From positions 186,656-250,655 of the forward strand of contig NZ_LMNW01000012.1 of the NCBI RefSeq assembly GCF_001423125.1: DNA of 64,000 nucleotides. Direction: 5' to 3'. The translations under genes were made by a program, and so were the position numbers. The DNA comes from Duganella sp. Leaf126 (GTDB taxonomy: Bacteria; Pseudomonadota; Gammaproteobacteria; Burkholderiales; Burkholderiaceae_D). Below, one piece after another: positions 54,436 through 63,945 of this stretch. Positions within the stretch are counted from its first letter, which is position 1. Every line of letters starts with the position of its first letter. The notes below the pieces were generated by a model that saw nothing but the letters and a program-made list of their open reading frames with translations, ran no database searches and was not told the DNA's origin.

Positions 54436-56265
54436 TTAGCCGGGTGCCTGGTCCGTCTTGCCCTGCTGCGCCAGTTCGGCCTCCCGGAACGCGGCCGCAT
54501 CGCCCGCCATCATCTCTTCGAGCTCCTGCCGGCCCTTGCGCGTGATCGACACCACCTGGTCCTGGTCCTGCTGGTGCGGGTACACCTTGAGCAGGGTTTT
54601 TAGGTTGTGGGTGCGGAAGATGCCGGCCGCCTGGTCGGCCCGTTCGCTGCTAAAGCCCAGCTGTTGCAGCACCTTCGCGCCCAGGTGCAGCGAGGCTTCG
54701 AAGGTTTCGCGTTCGATCAGGGTAACGCCACGGTCGAGCAGTGCATAATAGTGCGAGACATTGCGGGCGCGGGCCAGGATCGTCAGTTGCGGATAGCGTT
54801 CGCGCACGGCGTCCACCAGCGCCAGGCTGTCGTCGACGGTGTCGATGGCGATGACGAGGGCGCTGGCCTTGCCGATGCCGGCCGCTTCCAGCAGGTCGAT
54901 GCGGGTGGCGTCGCCATAAAACACTTCGTAGCCGAACTTGCGCAGCAGTTCGATCTGGTCGGGGTCGTGATCGAGCACGGTGACGCCGATCCGGTTGGCC
55001 GAGAGCAGGCGGCCGATGATCTGGCCGAAGCGCCCGAAGCCGGCGATGATGACCGGGTTGTCCACCGCGATCCGGTCCGCTTCGCGTTGCTGCTTGCCGC
55101 CGCGCAGGCGCGGCGCCACCAGCTTGTCGTGCAGCAGGAGCAGCAGCGGCGTGGCCGCCATCGACAGCGTGACCACCACCACCAGCAGCGCGCCGGTGGC
55201 CGCCGGCAGCACCCTGGCGTCCACGGCTGTACCGAACACGACGAACGCGAATTCGCCGCCCTGCGACATCAGCAGCGCGAAAAACAGCCGCTGGCCGCGC
55301 GGAATGTCGAACCAGAACGACAGACCGAACAGCAGGGCGCCCTTGACCAGCAGCAGCGCGCAGACCAGGCCCAGCACCAGCCAAGGCTGGGCCAGCAGCA
55401 GGCCGAAGTCGGCCGACATGCCGACCGCCATGAAGAACAGGCCCAGCAGCAGCCCCTTGAACGGCTCCAGGTCGCTGATCAGCTGGTGGCGGTACTCGGA
55501 ATCGGCCAGCAGCACGCCGGCCGTGAACGTGCCCAGCGCCAGCGAGAGGCCCACCCATTCCATCAGCAGGCAGATGCCGATCACCAGCAGCAGCGCAAAG
55601 CCGGTAAACAGCTCGCGCAGACCGGTGCGGGCCAGGTAGCGCATCACGGGATTGACCAGAAAACGCCCGCAGGCGACCAGGGTCAGCAGCACGGCCAGCA
55701 GCTTGACGGCCTTGATCCAGCCTTGGCTGTCGTGCCCGGCCGCGGCGCCGGCCAGCGTCAGCAGCGGCACCAGGGCGATCATCGGGATGGCGGCAATGTC
55801 TTGCAGCAGCAGGATGGAAAAGCTGGCCTGACCGGCCGGACTCGGCAAGAGCTTGCGTTCGCCGAGCGTGGCCAGCACGATGGCGGTGGACGAGAGCGAC
55901 AGCGCCAGCCCGGCCACCAGCGCGACGTGCCAGTCGATGCCGCAGGCCACGGCCACACCGGCCAGCACGGCGCTGACGACCAGCACCTGCAGGCCGCCCC
56001 AGCCGAAGATGGGGCGGCGCAGCGACCACAGTTTCTTCGGTTCGAGTTCGAGGCCGATCAGGAACAGCATCAGCACCACGCCGAATTCGGAGATGTTGAG
56101 CACATCTTCGACGTTGCCGATCAGCGACAGGCCCCAGGGGCCGATCAGGGCGCCGGCGGCCAGGTAGCCGAGCACGGCGCCCATGCCGGCGCGCTTGGCC
56201 AGCGGCACCAGCACCACGGCCGCCACCAGGTAGAACACCATGTGCAGCAAGAAACCGTGGCTCAT
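54436..56265 (-). CDS. CPA2-family monovalent cation/proton antiporter with RCK domain (KefB/KefC-like)
   Basis: The 609-residue inner-membrane transporter has about 12 hydrophobic helices in residues 1-385 (from VFYLVAAVVLVPLAKRAGMG and SEFGVVLMLFLIGLELEPK). A cytosolic RCK/TrkA-N domain follows (about 405-525, IIAGFGRFGQIIGRLL with GxGxxG and YGDATRIDLLEAAG), and then a short helical tail. It would exchange K+ or Na+ for protons. Kef systems are usually gated by glutathione adducts, and this one lacks the partner KefF/KefG gene nearby. No ribosome site is evident before ATG 56265. It is 88 bp downstream of an aldehyde dehydrogenase stop, on the same strand. Confidence 0.9.
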   Translation of the reverse strand: MSHGFLLHMVFYLVAAVVLVPLAKRAGMGAVLGYLAAGALIGPWGLSLIGNVEDVLNISEFGVVLMLFLIGLELEPKKLWSLRRPIFGWGGLQVLVVSAVLAGVAVACGIDWHVALVAGLALSLSSTAIVLATLGERKLLPSPAGQASFSILLLQDIAAIPMIALVPLLTLAGAAAGHDSQGWIKAVKLLAVLLTLVACGRFLVNPVMRYLARTGLRELFTGFALLLVIGICLLMEWVGLSLALGTFTAGVLLADSEYRHQLISDLEPFKGLLLGLFFMAVGMSADFGLLLAQPWLVLGLVCALLLVKGALLFGLSFWFDIPRGQRLFFALLMSQGGEFAFVVFGTAVDARVLPAATGALLVVVVTLSMAATPLLLLLHDKLVAPRLRGGKQQREADRIAVDNPVIIAGFGRFGQIIGRLLSANRIGVTVLDHDPDQIELLRKFGYEVFYGDATRIDLLEAAGIGKASALVIAIDTVDDSLALVDAVRERYPQLTILARARNVSHYYALLDRGVTLIERETFEASLHLGAKVLQQLGFSSERADQAAGIFRTHNLKTLLKVYPHQQDQDQVVSITRKGRQELEEMMAGDAAAFREAELAQQGKTDQAPG

Positions 56266-56353
56266 GGTCGGAAGGGGACAGAGTTATTCATCGGACCAGT
56301 ATCGCATCCGCCGACCGCCGCCGTCCATCCTCCCGGAGGGTGAAGCGCTGCGC

Positions 56354-57808
56354 TTACACGCCCACCATCGAGACGGCCTTGGTGTTCAGGTAGGACTCGA
56401 GCGCCTCGGGGCCGCCTTCCGAGCCGTAGCCCGAATCCTTGACGCCGCCGAACGGCATCTCGGCGCTTGGCGTGGCCGGCTGGTTAATCCACAGCATGCC
56501 CACTTCGACGTTCTGCATCAGCTGGTGGGCGTGCTTGATCGAGCGGGTGAAGGCGTAGCCGGCCAGGCCGAACGGCAGGCGGTTCGATTCGGCGATCGCC
56601 TCGTCCAGCGTGTCGAAGCCGCGGATCGCAGCCACCGGGCCGAACGGCTCGTCGTTGAACACGCTGGCGGTCAATGGCACATCGGCCAGGATGGTGGGCG
56701 CGAAGAAGTTGCCGTCCGTGCCCACGCGTTCGCCGCCGGTGGCCACATTGGCGCCCTGGGCGCGGGCGTCCTCCACCAGCTTGGTCATGGCGCTCACGCG
56801 GCGCGGGTTGGCCAGCGGACCGAGCGTGGTCGCAGCGTCGAGGCCGTTACCGAGTTTCAGGCTTTCGGCATGGGCCACCATGGCGCGCGTGAACTCGGCC
56901 TTGATGCTGTTGTGCACCAGGAAGCGGGTCGGCGAGATGCAGACCTGGCCCGCGTTGCGGAACTTGGCGCCGCCCGCTGCCTGCACTGCCAGCGCCACAT
57001 CGGCGTCTTCGGCAATGATGACGGGGGCGTGGCCGCCCAGTTCCATCGTCGCCCGTTTCATGTGGGCGCCGGCCAGCGCGGCCAGCTGCTTGCCGACCGG
57101 GGTCGAGCCGGTGAAAGTGACCTTGCGGATCACCGGGTGCGGGATCAGGTAGCCCGAAATTTCAGCCGGATCGCCGAATACCAGGCCGACAGTGCCGGGC
57201 GGCACGCCCGCATCGACGAAACATTGCAGCAGCGCGGCAGGGGAGGCCGGCGTTTCCTCGGGCGCCTTGCACAGGAACGAGCAGCCGGTGGTTAGCGCCG
57301 CCGCCAGCTTGCGCACGATCTGGTTGATCGGGAAGTTCCACGGCGTAAACGCGGCCACCGGGCCGACCGGCTCCTTCAGGACCAGCTGCTGGGCTGCCGG
57401 GTTACGCGACGGCACGATCCGGCCGTACACGCGCATGCCTTCGGCCGCGAACCAGTCGATGATGTCGGCGCCGGCCGTCGCTTCGAGCTTGGCCTGGGCC
57501 AGCGGCTTGCCTTGCTCTTGCGTGAGCAGGCGGCCGATCTCGTCGGCGCGCTCGCGCAGCAGGCCGGCAGCCTTGCGCATGATGGCGGCGCGCTCGAAGG
57601 CAGGAACCTTGCGCCAGGCGTCGAAACCGCGCTGGGCGGCAGCCAGCGCGCGATCGAGGTCGGCAATGCTGGCGTGCGCCACGGTGCCGATGGCCTGGCC
57701 GGTGGCGGGATTGACGACAGCAATGGTCTTGGCGCCGGTGGCGTCCACCCATTCGTTGCCGATCAGGAGGCGGGTATCGGGATACGCTGGTGTGCTGGTG
57801 GTGGTCAT
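56354..57808 (-). CDS. gabD: NAD(P)-dependent succinate-semialdehyde dehydrogenase family protein
   Basis: The 484-residue aldehyde dehydrogenase starts behind [28 protein letters not shown] and [12 protein letters not shown] are the cofactor-binding segments. The general-base Glu lies in [11 protein letters not shown] and the nucleophile Cys in GQVCISPTR. The match is to the GabD-like group, which oxidises succinate semialdehyde, or alpha-ketoglutarate semialdehyde, to the acid. The usual gabT partner is absent here, so a pathway cannot be fixed. It is transcribed in the same direction as the cation antiporter. Confidence 0.85.
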   Translation of the reverse strand: MTTTSTPAYPDTRLLIGNEWVDATGAKTIAVVNPATGQAIGTVAHASIADLDRALAAAQRGFDAWRKVPAFERAAIMRKAAGLLRERADEIGRLLTQEQGKPLAQAKLEATAGADIIDWFAAEGMRVYGRIVPSRNPAAQQLVLKEPVGPVAAFTPWNFPINQIVRKLAAALTTGCSFLCKAPEETPASPAALLQCFVDAGVPPGTVGLVFGDPAEISGYLIPHPVIRKVTFTGSTPVGKQLAALAGAHMKRATMELGGHAPVIIAEDADVALAVQAAGGAKFRNAGQVCISPTRFLVHNSIKAEFTRAMVAHAESLKLGNGLDAATTLGPLANPRRVSAMTKLVEDARAQGANVATGGERVGTDGNFFAPTILADVPLTASVFNDEPFGPVAAIRGFDTLDEAIAESNRLPFGLAGYAFTRSIKHAHQLMQNVEVGMLWINQPATPSAEMPFGGVKDSGYGSEGGPEALESYLNTKAVSMVGV

Positions 57809-58003
57809 GGTCGGGGATCTCCGGTCAGTAGGGTAGTGACGAGCGCATTGCCAAACTCGACAGTGGCGATGCGAGGCCCTCTACTTTGCCAGAAATCGGC
57901 AAACCGGGTAGGACGCCATCGCGCCCGCCTGCGGAACGCTACTTTCGCAGTGGCAATGGTACACTCGCGGAAAGTTAGCTAGTATTTAAGAAAGAAACAC
58001 ACC

Positions 58004-60064
58004 TTGGGCCAGGACCTGACATCGCAACACGGCGCCGTGCTCGCAGAGCAGCTGGCGCTTCACCAGGCGCAACGCCGCGCCCTGTTCGAGGCCATCGACG
58101 ACGGCTTTTGCATCATCCGCTTCATCGACGGTCCGCACGGCCCGATGAGCGACTACGTTCACATCGAAGCCAATTCCGGCTACCAGCGCCATACCGGCAT
58201 TGCCGACATCGTCGGCAAGCGCCTGCGCGAGATCGACCCCGGCAATGCCGAGGTCTGGCTCGACCTGTACGGCAAGGTGCTGGCGACCGGCGAGCCGGCC
58301 CGCTTCGAGCAGGAATTCCAGGTCGTGGGCCGCTTCATCGAAGTGTCGGCCAGCCGCGTGGGGCCGCCGGAGATGCGCCAGGTCTCGGTACTGTTCCGCG
58401 ACATCACGGCGCGCAAGAAGACCGAGGCGGCGCTGGCCGAGAACATCGAGCGCGTGCAGCTGGCGCTGGCGGCCGGCGCCATCATCGGCACCTGGATCTG
58501 GGACCTGCCCACCGACCGGTTCAGCGTGGACGAGGGTTTTGCGGCTGCGTTCGGCTTCGATCCCGCCAAGGGTCGTACCGGTCTGAGCCTGGCGGAAGTG
58601 GTGGAGACCGTGCACCCCGACGACCGCGCCGGCCTGGCTGCCGCCATTGCCGAGGTGATCGCGCGCGGCGGCGCCTACGCCCACCAGTACCGTACCCGCC
58701 GGCAGGACGGGAACTATTATTGGCTGGAAGCGAACGGCCGCGTCGAACTGTTGCCCGATGGCAGCGGCAGCAAATTTCCGGGCGTGCTGATCGACATCGA
58801 GGGCCGGCGCGCGGTCGAGGCCGAGCGCGACCGCGCCATTGCCGCGCTGCGCACGCTGACCGACACGCTCGAGCAGCGCGTCGAGCAGCGCACGGCAGCG
58901 CTGCTCGAGGCGGAGGCAGCGTTGCGCCAGGCCCAGAAAATGGAAGCGGTCGGCCAGCTGACCGGCGGCCTAGCGCACGACTTCAACAACATCCTGGCCG
59001 GCATCAGCGGCAGCCTGGAGCTACTCAAGATCCGCCTGGCGCAGGGGCGGATTGCCGATGTCGAGCGTCACCTGGCCGGCGCCCAGGGGGCCGTCAAGCG
59101 CGCCGCCTCGCTGACCCAGCGCTTGCTGGCGTTCTCGCGTCGGCAGACGCTCGCGCCCAAGCCCGCCTGTGTGCACCGCATCGTGGCTGGCATGCAGGAG
59201 CTGATCCGCGGCAGCGTGGGGCCCGGTATCGCGCTCGAGACCGCCGTCGGCGCCAGCCTGTGGCCGACCTTCGTGGACGTGAGCCAGCTGGAAAATGCGC
59301 TGCTCAACCTGTGCATCAACGCGCGCGACGCCATGCCCGACGGCGGCGCCATCGCCATCCGCGCCGACAACCTGCAGCTCGACGAAGCGGCCGCCGTCCA
59401 GCGCGGCCTGGCCGTCGGCGACTATGTCGCACTGAGCGTGCGCGATACCGGCGTGGGCATGACGGCCGACGTGTCGGCCCGCGCCTTCGAGCCGTTTTTC
59501 ACCACCAAGCCGATGGGCCAGGGCACGGGCCTGGGCCTGTCGATGGTCTATGGTTTCGCCGGCCAGTCGGGCGGCGCGGTGCGCATCTATTCGCAACCGG
59601 GGCAGGGCACCGAGGTATGCCTGTACCTGCCCCGTCATACCGGCGCCGAGCTACCGCACGACGCCCACGGCGACACACCGGCGTTGCCGGACGCGCCGGC
59701 CCGCAAGAAAATCCTGGTGGTCGACGACGAGCCGCTGGTGCGCAGCGTGGCAGTCGAGGTGCTGCGCGATCTCGGCTACGACGTCAGCGAGGCCGAAGAC
59801 GGTCCGTCCGCCTTGAACGCTTTCGCGGCCCGGCCCGATATCGACATGCTGGTCACCGACGTCGGTATGCCCAACGGCATGAACGGCCGCCAGCTGGCCG
59901 ACGCCATCCGCGTCCGGCGCCCCGGCTTGCCGATCCTGTTCATCACCGGCTATGCCGAATACACGGTGCTCAACCACGGCGATCTCGACGCCGGCATGCA
60001 GGTGCTGACCAAGCCGTTCGCTGCCGAACAGCTGGGCCAGCGGGTGGGCGAGCTGCTGGCCTGA
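58004..60064 (+). CDS. PAS-domain hybrid histidine kinase with C-terminal receiver
   Basis: The 686-residue cytosolic kinase starts at a TTG (58004) behind AAGAAAGAAA; an in-frame TAG 24 bp upstream excludes an earlier start. PAS1 is at about 20-140 (LFEAIDDGFCIIRFIDG to VLFRDITARKKTEAAL), and PAS2 with a PAC segment at about 150-270 (YRTRRQDGNYYWLEANG). A coiled-coil linker with LEQRVEQRTAALLEAEAALR leads to HisKA with His325 in GLAHDFNNIL. HATPase_c carries INARDAMPDGG and GTGLGLSMVYGF. The receiver at about 565-686 has Asp619 in VTDVGMPNG and TKPFAAEQL. There are no membrane segments, so it senses a cytosolic or diffusible signal. No regulator gene lies next to it. Confidence 0.9.
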   Translation: MGQDLTSQHGAVLAEQLALHQAQRRALFEAIDDGFCIIRFIDGPHGPMSDYVHIEANSGYQRHTGIADIVGKRLREIDPGNAEVWLDLYGKVLATGEPARFEQEFQVVGRFIEVSASRVGPPEMRQVSVLFRDITARKKTEAALAENIERVQLALAAGAIIGTWIWDLPTDRFSVDEGFAAAFGFDPAKGRTGLSLAEVVETVHPDDRAGLAAAIAEVIARGGAYAHQYRTRRQDGNYYWLEANGRVELLPDGSGSKFPGVLIDIEGRRAVEAERDRAIAALRTLTDTLEQRVEQRTAALLEAEAALRQAQKMEAVGQLTGGLAHDFNNILAGISGSLELLKIRLAQGRIADVERHLAGAQGAVKRAASLTQRLLAFSRRQTLAPKPACVHRIVAGMQELIRGSVGPGIALETAVGASLWPTFVDVSQLENALLNLCINARDAMPDGGAIAIRADNLQLDEAAAVQRGLAVGDYVALSVRDTGVGMTADVSARAFEPFFTTKPMGQGTGLGLSMVYGFAGQSGGAVRIYSQPGQGTEVCLYLPRHTGAELPHDAHGDTPALPDAPARKKILVVDDEPLVRSVAVEVLRDLGYDVSEAEDGPSALNAFAARPDIDMLVTDVGMPNGMNGRQLADAIRVRRPGLPILFITGYAEYTVLNHGDLDAGMQVLTKPFAAEQLGQRVGELLA

Positions 60065-60155
60065 CCGGCCAGGCTTAGGAGGCTGCCCGACTTTTTGTTA
60101 CCATTGCTCATTTTTGCGAACTTTAATTCGCATTCCGAATTATTTCGATTCTTGA

Positions 60156-61352
60156 ATGAGTGTGTTGATGAAACTGATCGTATCGTTCCCTCCTGCCCTG
60201 GTGCTGTCCGCAGCGGTGGCTGCGGCCTGCACGCCCACGGCCGCTGCTGCCGAAACGGATGTCACGCTGTATGGCGCCGTCGATGCCGCGCTGGCCTACA
60301 CCTCCAACCAGCAGGGGCAGGCGGTACGCTATATCCGCAGCGGCAACAAGGATGGCAGCCGCGTCGGCTTGCGCGGCAGCGACCGGCTCGGCGAAGACAC
60401 CGAGCTGCTGGTCACGCTGGAGGCCGGATTCAACCTCGACGATGGCGGCGCGTCCCAGCCCGGCAGCCTGTTCAATCGCCAGGCCTGGCTCGGCATTGCC
60501 GACCGGCGCCTGGGCACGCTGATCGCCGGTCGCCAGTACGCGCCGTACTTCACGTTCATGAGTCCGCTGGGACCGCTCGGTGCGGTGACCGGCGCGGCCG
60601 GCGCCGCAGCCGGCGACATCGATGGCCTGAGCATCATCATCCGCAACAGCAACGCCATCGGCTACACCTCGCCCGACTGGGCCGGCGTTCGCCTGAGCCT
60701 GATGGCGGCCAGCGGCGAACAGGCCGGCCACCAGGGCAGCGGCGGGGCGCTCAGCGCCGCTGTGAAATACGATGGGCCGGCCTGGCGCTTCGGCCTCGGC
60801 TACCAGCTGCTCAAAAACGGCCCGCAGCGCGCGGGCTGGGACCCGGCCGCCGCCAGCAACTTCGCCCGCTCGCCCGTGAACGGCGGCTACCTGTCCGCCG
60901 GCAGCGTGCGTTATCTGGCTGCAGGCGCGCGCCGCCAGCTGGGCGGTGTCAGCGTGGGCGGCACATTCACCAATGTCCAGTACCGTCCCGACGGCGGCTC
61001 GCGCTTTCGCGACGCGGCCATCTTCAATACCGTCGGCCTGGTCGCCACCTGGCAGACGGCCAGCCCGTGGGTGCTCGGCGTGGCGGCCAACCGCACCGGC
61101 GCCGTTGCCGCCAACGGCGTGCGGCGCGCCGCCCGCTACCGCCAGCTGGCGCTGCAGCAGGCGTACTGGCTGTCGCCGCGCACGGCCATCTACGTGCTGC
61201 AGTCGTTCCAGCGCGCCCACGGCGACACCCTGGCCGCCGACGGCGTCACCGTGGTGGACGCAGTGGCCGTGGTCGGCGATTCGCAGGCCGGCACGCCGTC
61301 ATCGAACGGCCGTCAGAACGTCTTCATGCTCGGCCTGCGCCACGCGTTCTGA
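60156..61352 (+). CDS. Gram-negative porin (Porin_4 family)
   Basis: The 398-residue outer-membrane precursor has a signal peptide ending near PTAAAA, then ETDVTLYGAVDAALAYTS, the standard opening of betaproteobacterial trimeric porins. GSRVGLRGSDRLGEDTELLVTLEAGF, the loop-3 region with AGRQYAPYFTF and a terminal strand ending LRHAF with the C-terminal Phe needed for BAM recognition are all present. It would form a 16-strand channel for small hydrophilic solutes. The start is uncertain: ATG 60156 or ATG 60168 (MKLIVS), the latter with GAGTG upstream. It lies alone, 91 bp after the sensor kinase, with an AT-rich upstream region. Confidence 0.88.
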   Translation: MSVLMKLIVSFPPALVLSAAVAAACTPTAAAAETDVTLYGAVDAALAYTSNQQGQAVRYIRSGNKDGSRVGLRGSDRLGEDTELLVTLEAGFNLDDGGASQPGSLFNRQAWLGIADRRLGTLIAGRQYAPYFTFMSPLGPLGAVTGAAGAAAGDIDGLSIIIRNSNAIGYTSPDWAGVRLSLMAASGEQAGHQGSGGALSAAVKYDGPAWRFGLGYQLLKNGPQRAGWDPAAASNFARSPVNGGYLSAGSVRYLAAGARRQLGGVSVGGTFTNVQYRPDGGSRFRDAAIFNTVGLVATWQTASPWVLGVAANRTGAVAANGVRRAARYRQLALQQAYWLSPRTAIYVLQSFQRAHGDTLAADGVTVVDAVAVVGDSQAGTPSSNGRQNVFMLGLRHAF

Positions 61353-61425
61353 GCGCCGGCGTCGTGGCGCCCATATGTCCTTTAGACGCCGGTCAGGCGT
61401 CAGCCCTGCGCGAGCCGCCCGCAGT

Positions 61426-62547
61426 TCATGCGCCGAACAGCGGCAGATCGAAGGCCCGCTCCACCAGCCACACCAGCGCCAGCAGCGCAATCAGCGCCGA
61501 GCCGCCGGTCAGCAGCACGCGGTAGAAGCGCGTGCGGCGCAGCAGGTAGGCGATCGGCAGGAACACGGCCACGATGCAGAGCTGACCGATTTCCACGCCG
61601 ACGTTAAAGCCGAGCAGGCTGGTGACCAGCGCGCCCTGCGGCAGTCCGAGGTCGCCGAGCACGCTGGCAAAGCCGAAGCCGTGGATCAGGCCGAAGGCGA
61701 AGGCGGCTACCGGGCGGCGGGTGCGGAACAGCGGATAGATGTTGTTGACCGCCGCCAGCACCACCGAGGCGGCGATCGCCGATTCCACCAGCCGCGAAGG
61801 CAGCGAGATCACCGACAGGCTGGCCAGCGTCAGCGTCAGCGAATGCGCGAGCGTGAAGGCGGTGACCACTTTCAGCACGTCGATGAAAGCGCCGCGCAGG
61901 TTGTTGGCCGGTGGCGCCAGCAGCACGGCCGGCAGCAGCAGCGACAGCAGGAACAGGATGTGATCGTAGCCGATCCAGATATGCCACACGCCTTCCTTGA
62001 TATACGTCGCGAACTGGTGCCAGCGGTCGGGCGCGGCCAGCGTCAGCGTCTGGCGCGCGTGCTCGGGATCGAAAATCGCGGTGGACGTTTCGCCGTCGTG
62101 CGTCAGGCGCAGCAAGCCCTTGTGCTGCGGGTCGATCTCGGCAAACAGCCGGTAACCGACATCGAGCGACGTGACCGGCGCCGCGCAGGTGGCGGTAAAC
62201 CGCAGCACGCTGTAGGCGCCGTCGGTATGGTTGTCGATCAGCTGCTGCTGCGGCGTGACCGTGCACCGCCCCTGGCCGGTGGACAGGGTCAGGCGTTCGA
62301 GCGCATAGGCGGCAATGGCCGCATGGCGCGTGCGGATTTCATCCCAGGTCAGCTTGCCGTCGCCGTCCTGGTCCAGGCCCAGCGCAAAATCGAGGTCGCG
62401 CAGCGCGATGTCCCATTGACCGCTGATCTGGGCGCCGCGGATATCGAGCGCCAGGTAGCTGTCGCTGGGCTTGTGCGCCTGCGCCGGCAGCAGCGCGCCG
62501 CACAGGCAGACCAGGACGAACAGCCGGTACCACCAGCGCGCCGTCAC
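61426..62547 (-). CDS. HupE/UreJ family membrane protein with EF-hand-like loop
   Basis: The 373-residue protein starts at GTG 62547, overlapping the TGA of the TPR gene (GTGA). A signal-like segment (about 6-24, ending PAQA) leads into a periplasmic region of about 180 residues. This carries a calcium-binding type EF-hand loop, DQDGDGKLTWDE (59-70). The C-terminal half has about six hydrophobic helices with the HupE/UreJ signatures WHIWIGYDHILFLLSLLL and GLIHGFGFASVLGDLGLP (His-rich helices, metal transport family). HupE/UreJ proteins are linked to nickel or cobalt transport, but this version with a large N-terminal region is usually found with a TPR gene, as here. Substrate is not known. 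Confidence 0.87.
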   Translation of the reverse strand: MTARWWYRLFVLVCLCGALLPAQAHKPSDSYLALDIRGAQISGQWDIALRDLDFALGLDQDGDGKLTWDEIRTRHAAIAAYALERLTLSTGQGRCTVTPQQQLIDNHTDGAYSVLRFTATCAAPVTSLDVGYRLFAEIDPQHKGLLRLTHDGETSTAIFDPEHARQTLTLAAPDRWHQFATYIKEGVWHIWIGYDHILFLLSLLLPAVLLAPPANNLRGAFIDVLKVVTAFTLAHSLTLTLASLSVISLPSRLVESAIAASVVLAAVNNIYPLFRTRRPVAAFAFGLIHGFGFASVLGDLGLPQGALVTSLLGFNVGVEIGQLCIVAVFLPIAYLLRRTRFYRVLLTGGSALIALLALVWLVERAFDLPLFGA

Positions 62548-63722
62548 GCAGCCTCTCCGAGCTGGCGCACCAGCCTGGCGGCGCCAGCGTCTTCCGTCTT
62601 GTTCTTCGCGATCCAGTCGAGCACCGGTTGCGCGGCGTCGCGGTCGCGCGCCTGCAGGGCGGCGTCGAGATAGATGCGCATGTCGGCCGGTTCCTTCTGG
62701 ATCGCCCAGTTCTTGCGCGCCAGCGTCAGCGCCCGCGCCGTATCGCGCCGCAGCAGCTCGAAGCGGGCCTGCTCGCGCTGGTGCACGGTGTCGCCGCGCA
62801 GCATGGCCGCGTCGAAGCGTGCGCCCAGTTCGGCCACGTCGGCTGCCAGGGCGGCGCCCTTGCCTTGCTGCTGCAGCGCCAGCGCGCGGCGCAGCAGCAG
62901 GGCATCGATGCGGGTCTGGTCGGCCAGCAGCGCCTCCACCCGCGACGGCCGTTTTTGTTCGAGCAAAAAGTCGCAGTAGGCGCCCAGCAGGTAGCTGTCG
63001 CGCGGGTCGAGCGCCAGTGCGCGCTGGAAGCGCGTCTCCGCCAGTTCTGCGGCGTCGCGCCGCTGCGCCATTTCGGCCAGCAGCGTCAGCACCCAGACCT
63101 GCAGCTCGGGCGCGGTCTTGCCGCTGCGCTCGAGCGTGAGCGCCAGCAGCTGTTCGCTTTGCAGTGCGCGGCCGGTCACGGCGCCCACCTGCGCCACGCA
63201 GGTGACGGTGATCAGTTCATTGGCCAGCGACGACAGGTGCGCGCAGCTGCGGGTGGCGCCGGCGTAGTCGCCCTGCACGGTTTGTACCGTGGCCAGGGTC
63301 AGCCAGGCCTGGGCATTCTGCGGCTCGGCCGCCAGCACGCCTTGCAGGTCGGCCAGTGCGGCAGGAAACTGGTGGGTGCTTTGCAGCAGCGTGGCGCGCA
63401 GCAGCCGTACTGCCGGCGGTGGTGCGGCCATCTTCCACCACGGCGCCAGCGCGGCTTCGGCGTAGCCGAGGTAGCGCGGATCGGTCTCGCTGCGGCCCAG
63501 CGCAATGTAGCGTTTGGCCAGCGTGGTGGCCAGTGCCATGTCGTCGGGACGGGCGTTGAGCTGTGCGCGCAGCCGGCGCAGTTCCTGCTGGACCGGGTCG
63601 CCCCGGCGCGGCAGGGTTTCGATCACCTGGGCGCCGCTGGCGGGAATGTATGGTGCTGCGTGGGCGCAGGCGACGGCGCCCACCACCGCGCACAGCGTGA
63701 ATAACTTCTGGAGTCTGCTCAT
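62544..63722 (-). CDS. tetratricopeptide-repeat protein, secreted
   Basis: The 392-residue protein starts at ATG 63722 with AGGA a few bases upstream. A signal peptide (about 1-22, ending CAHA) precedes an Ala-rich superhelix of TPR units, e.g. AAALADLQGVLAAEPQNAQA-like segments near 120-140, AELAETRFQRALALDPRDSY and QQQGKGAALAADVAELG. TPR proteins act as scaffolds. Its stop overlaps the start of the HupE/UreJ gene, so the two should be made together and act at the same cell surface. A structured palindrome and a terminator lie between it and the next gene upstream in the transcription direction, so it begins its own unit. The exact repeat count was not determined. Confidence 0.82.
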   Translation of the reverse strand: MSRLQKLFTLCAVVGAVACAHAAPYIPASGAQVIETLPRRGDPVQQELRRLRAQLNARPDDMALATTLAKRYIALGRSETDPRYLGYAEAALAPWWKMAAPPPAVRLLRATLLQSTHQFPAALADLQGVLAAEPQNAQAWLTLATVQTVQGDYAGATRSCAHLSSLANELITVTCVAQVGAVTGRALQSEQLLALTLERSGKTAPELQVWVLTLLAEMAQRRDAAELAETRFQRALALDPRDSYLLGAYCDFLLEQKRPSRVEALLADQTRIDALLLRRALALQQQGKGAALAADVAELGARFDAAMLRGDTVHQREQARFELLRRDTARALTLARKNWAIQKEPADMRIYLDAALQARDRDAAQPVLDWIAKNKTEDAGAARLVRQLGEAA

Positions 63723-63764
63723 CGATGCATCCTGCAATCACAAAGAACGACAATAAGAACAAAC

Positions 63765-63792
63765 GGCGCCGGTCCTGCAACGGACCAGCGCC
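63765..63792 (-). terminator. rho-independent-type terminator for the gene cut by the right window edge
   Basis: On the minus strand GGCGCTGGTCC (63792-63782) and GGACCGGCGCC (63775-63765) pair over 11 positions with a central mismatch, with a 6-nt loop (GTTGCA). T-rich GTTTGTTCTTATTG follows at once. It lies after the 121-nt palindrome and 43 bp before the TPR start codon. Confidence 0.65.
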
Positions 63793-63824
63793 GGGGTCAT
63801 GCCCGATTGCCCTGAAAGCTTTAC

Positions 63825-63945
63825 GGGAACCACGTCAAACCTGCTGCGCGACCCGCTATCGCCTCTCCGTTGCTCAGCGTACCTCCGTACGCTTGCGCTA
63901 CTTAAGACGATATCGGGCGGCTCGCGACGGTTTTTCGCGGTCCCC
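63825..63945 (-). ncRNA. 121-nt imperfect palindrome, putative structured 3'-UTR RNA
   Basis: Nested arms read on either strand: GGGAACCACG (63825-63834) with CGCGGTCCCC (63936-63945), fully paired if two G-U wobbles are allowed in the minus-strand RNA. Inside them pair AAACC (63837-63841) with GGTTT (63929-63933), CGCGA (63847-63851) with TCGCG (63922-63926), and CCCGCTATCG (63852-63861) with CGATATCGGG (63908-63917, one mismatch). The apex is GCGTAC-CTCC-GTACGC (63877-63892). The outer arm begins immediately after the TAA of the partial gene, so it would be that gene's 3' untranslated region. The class is not recognised; coding use was not seen. Confidence 0.5.
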
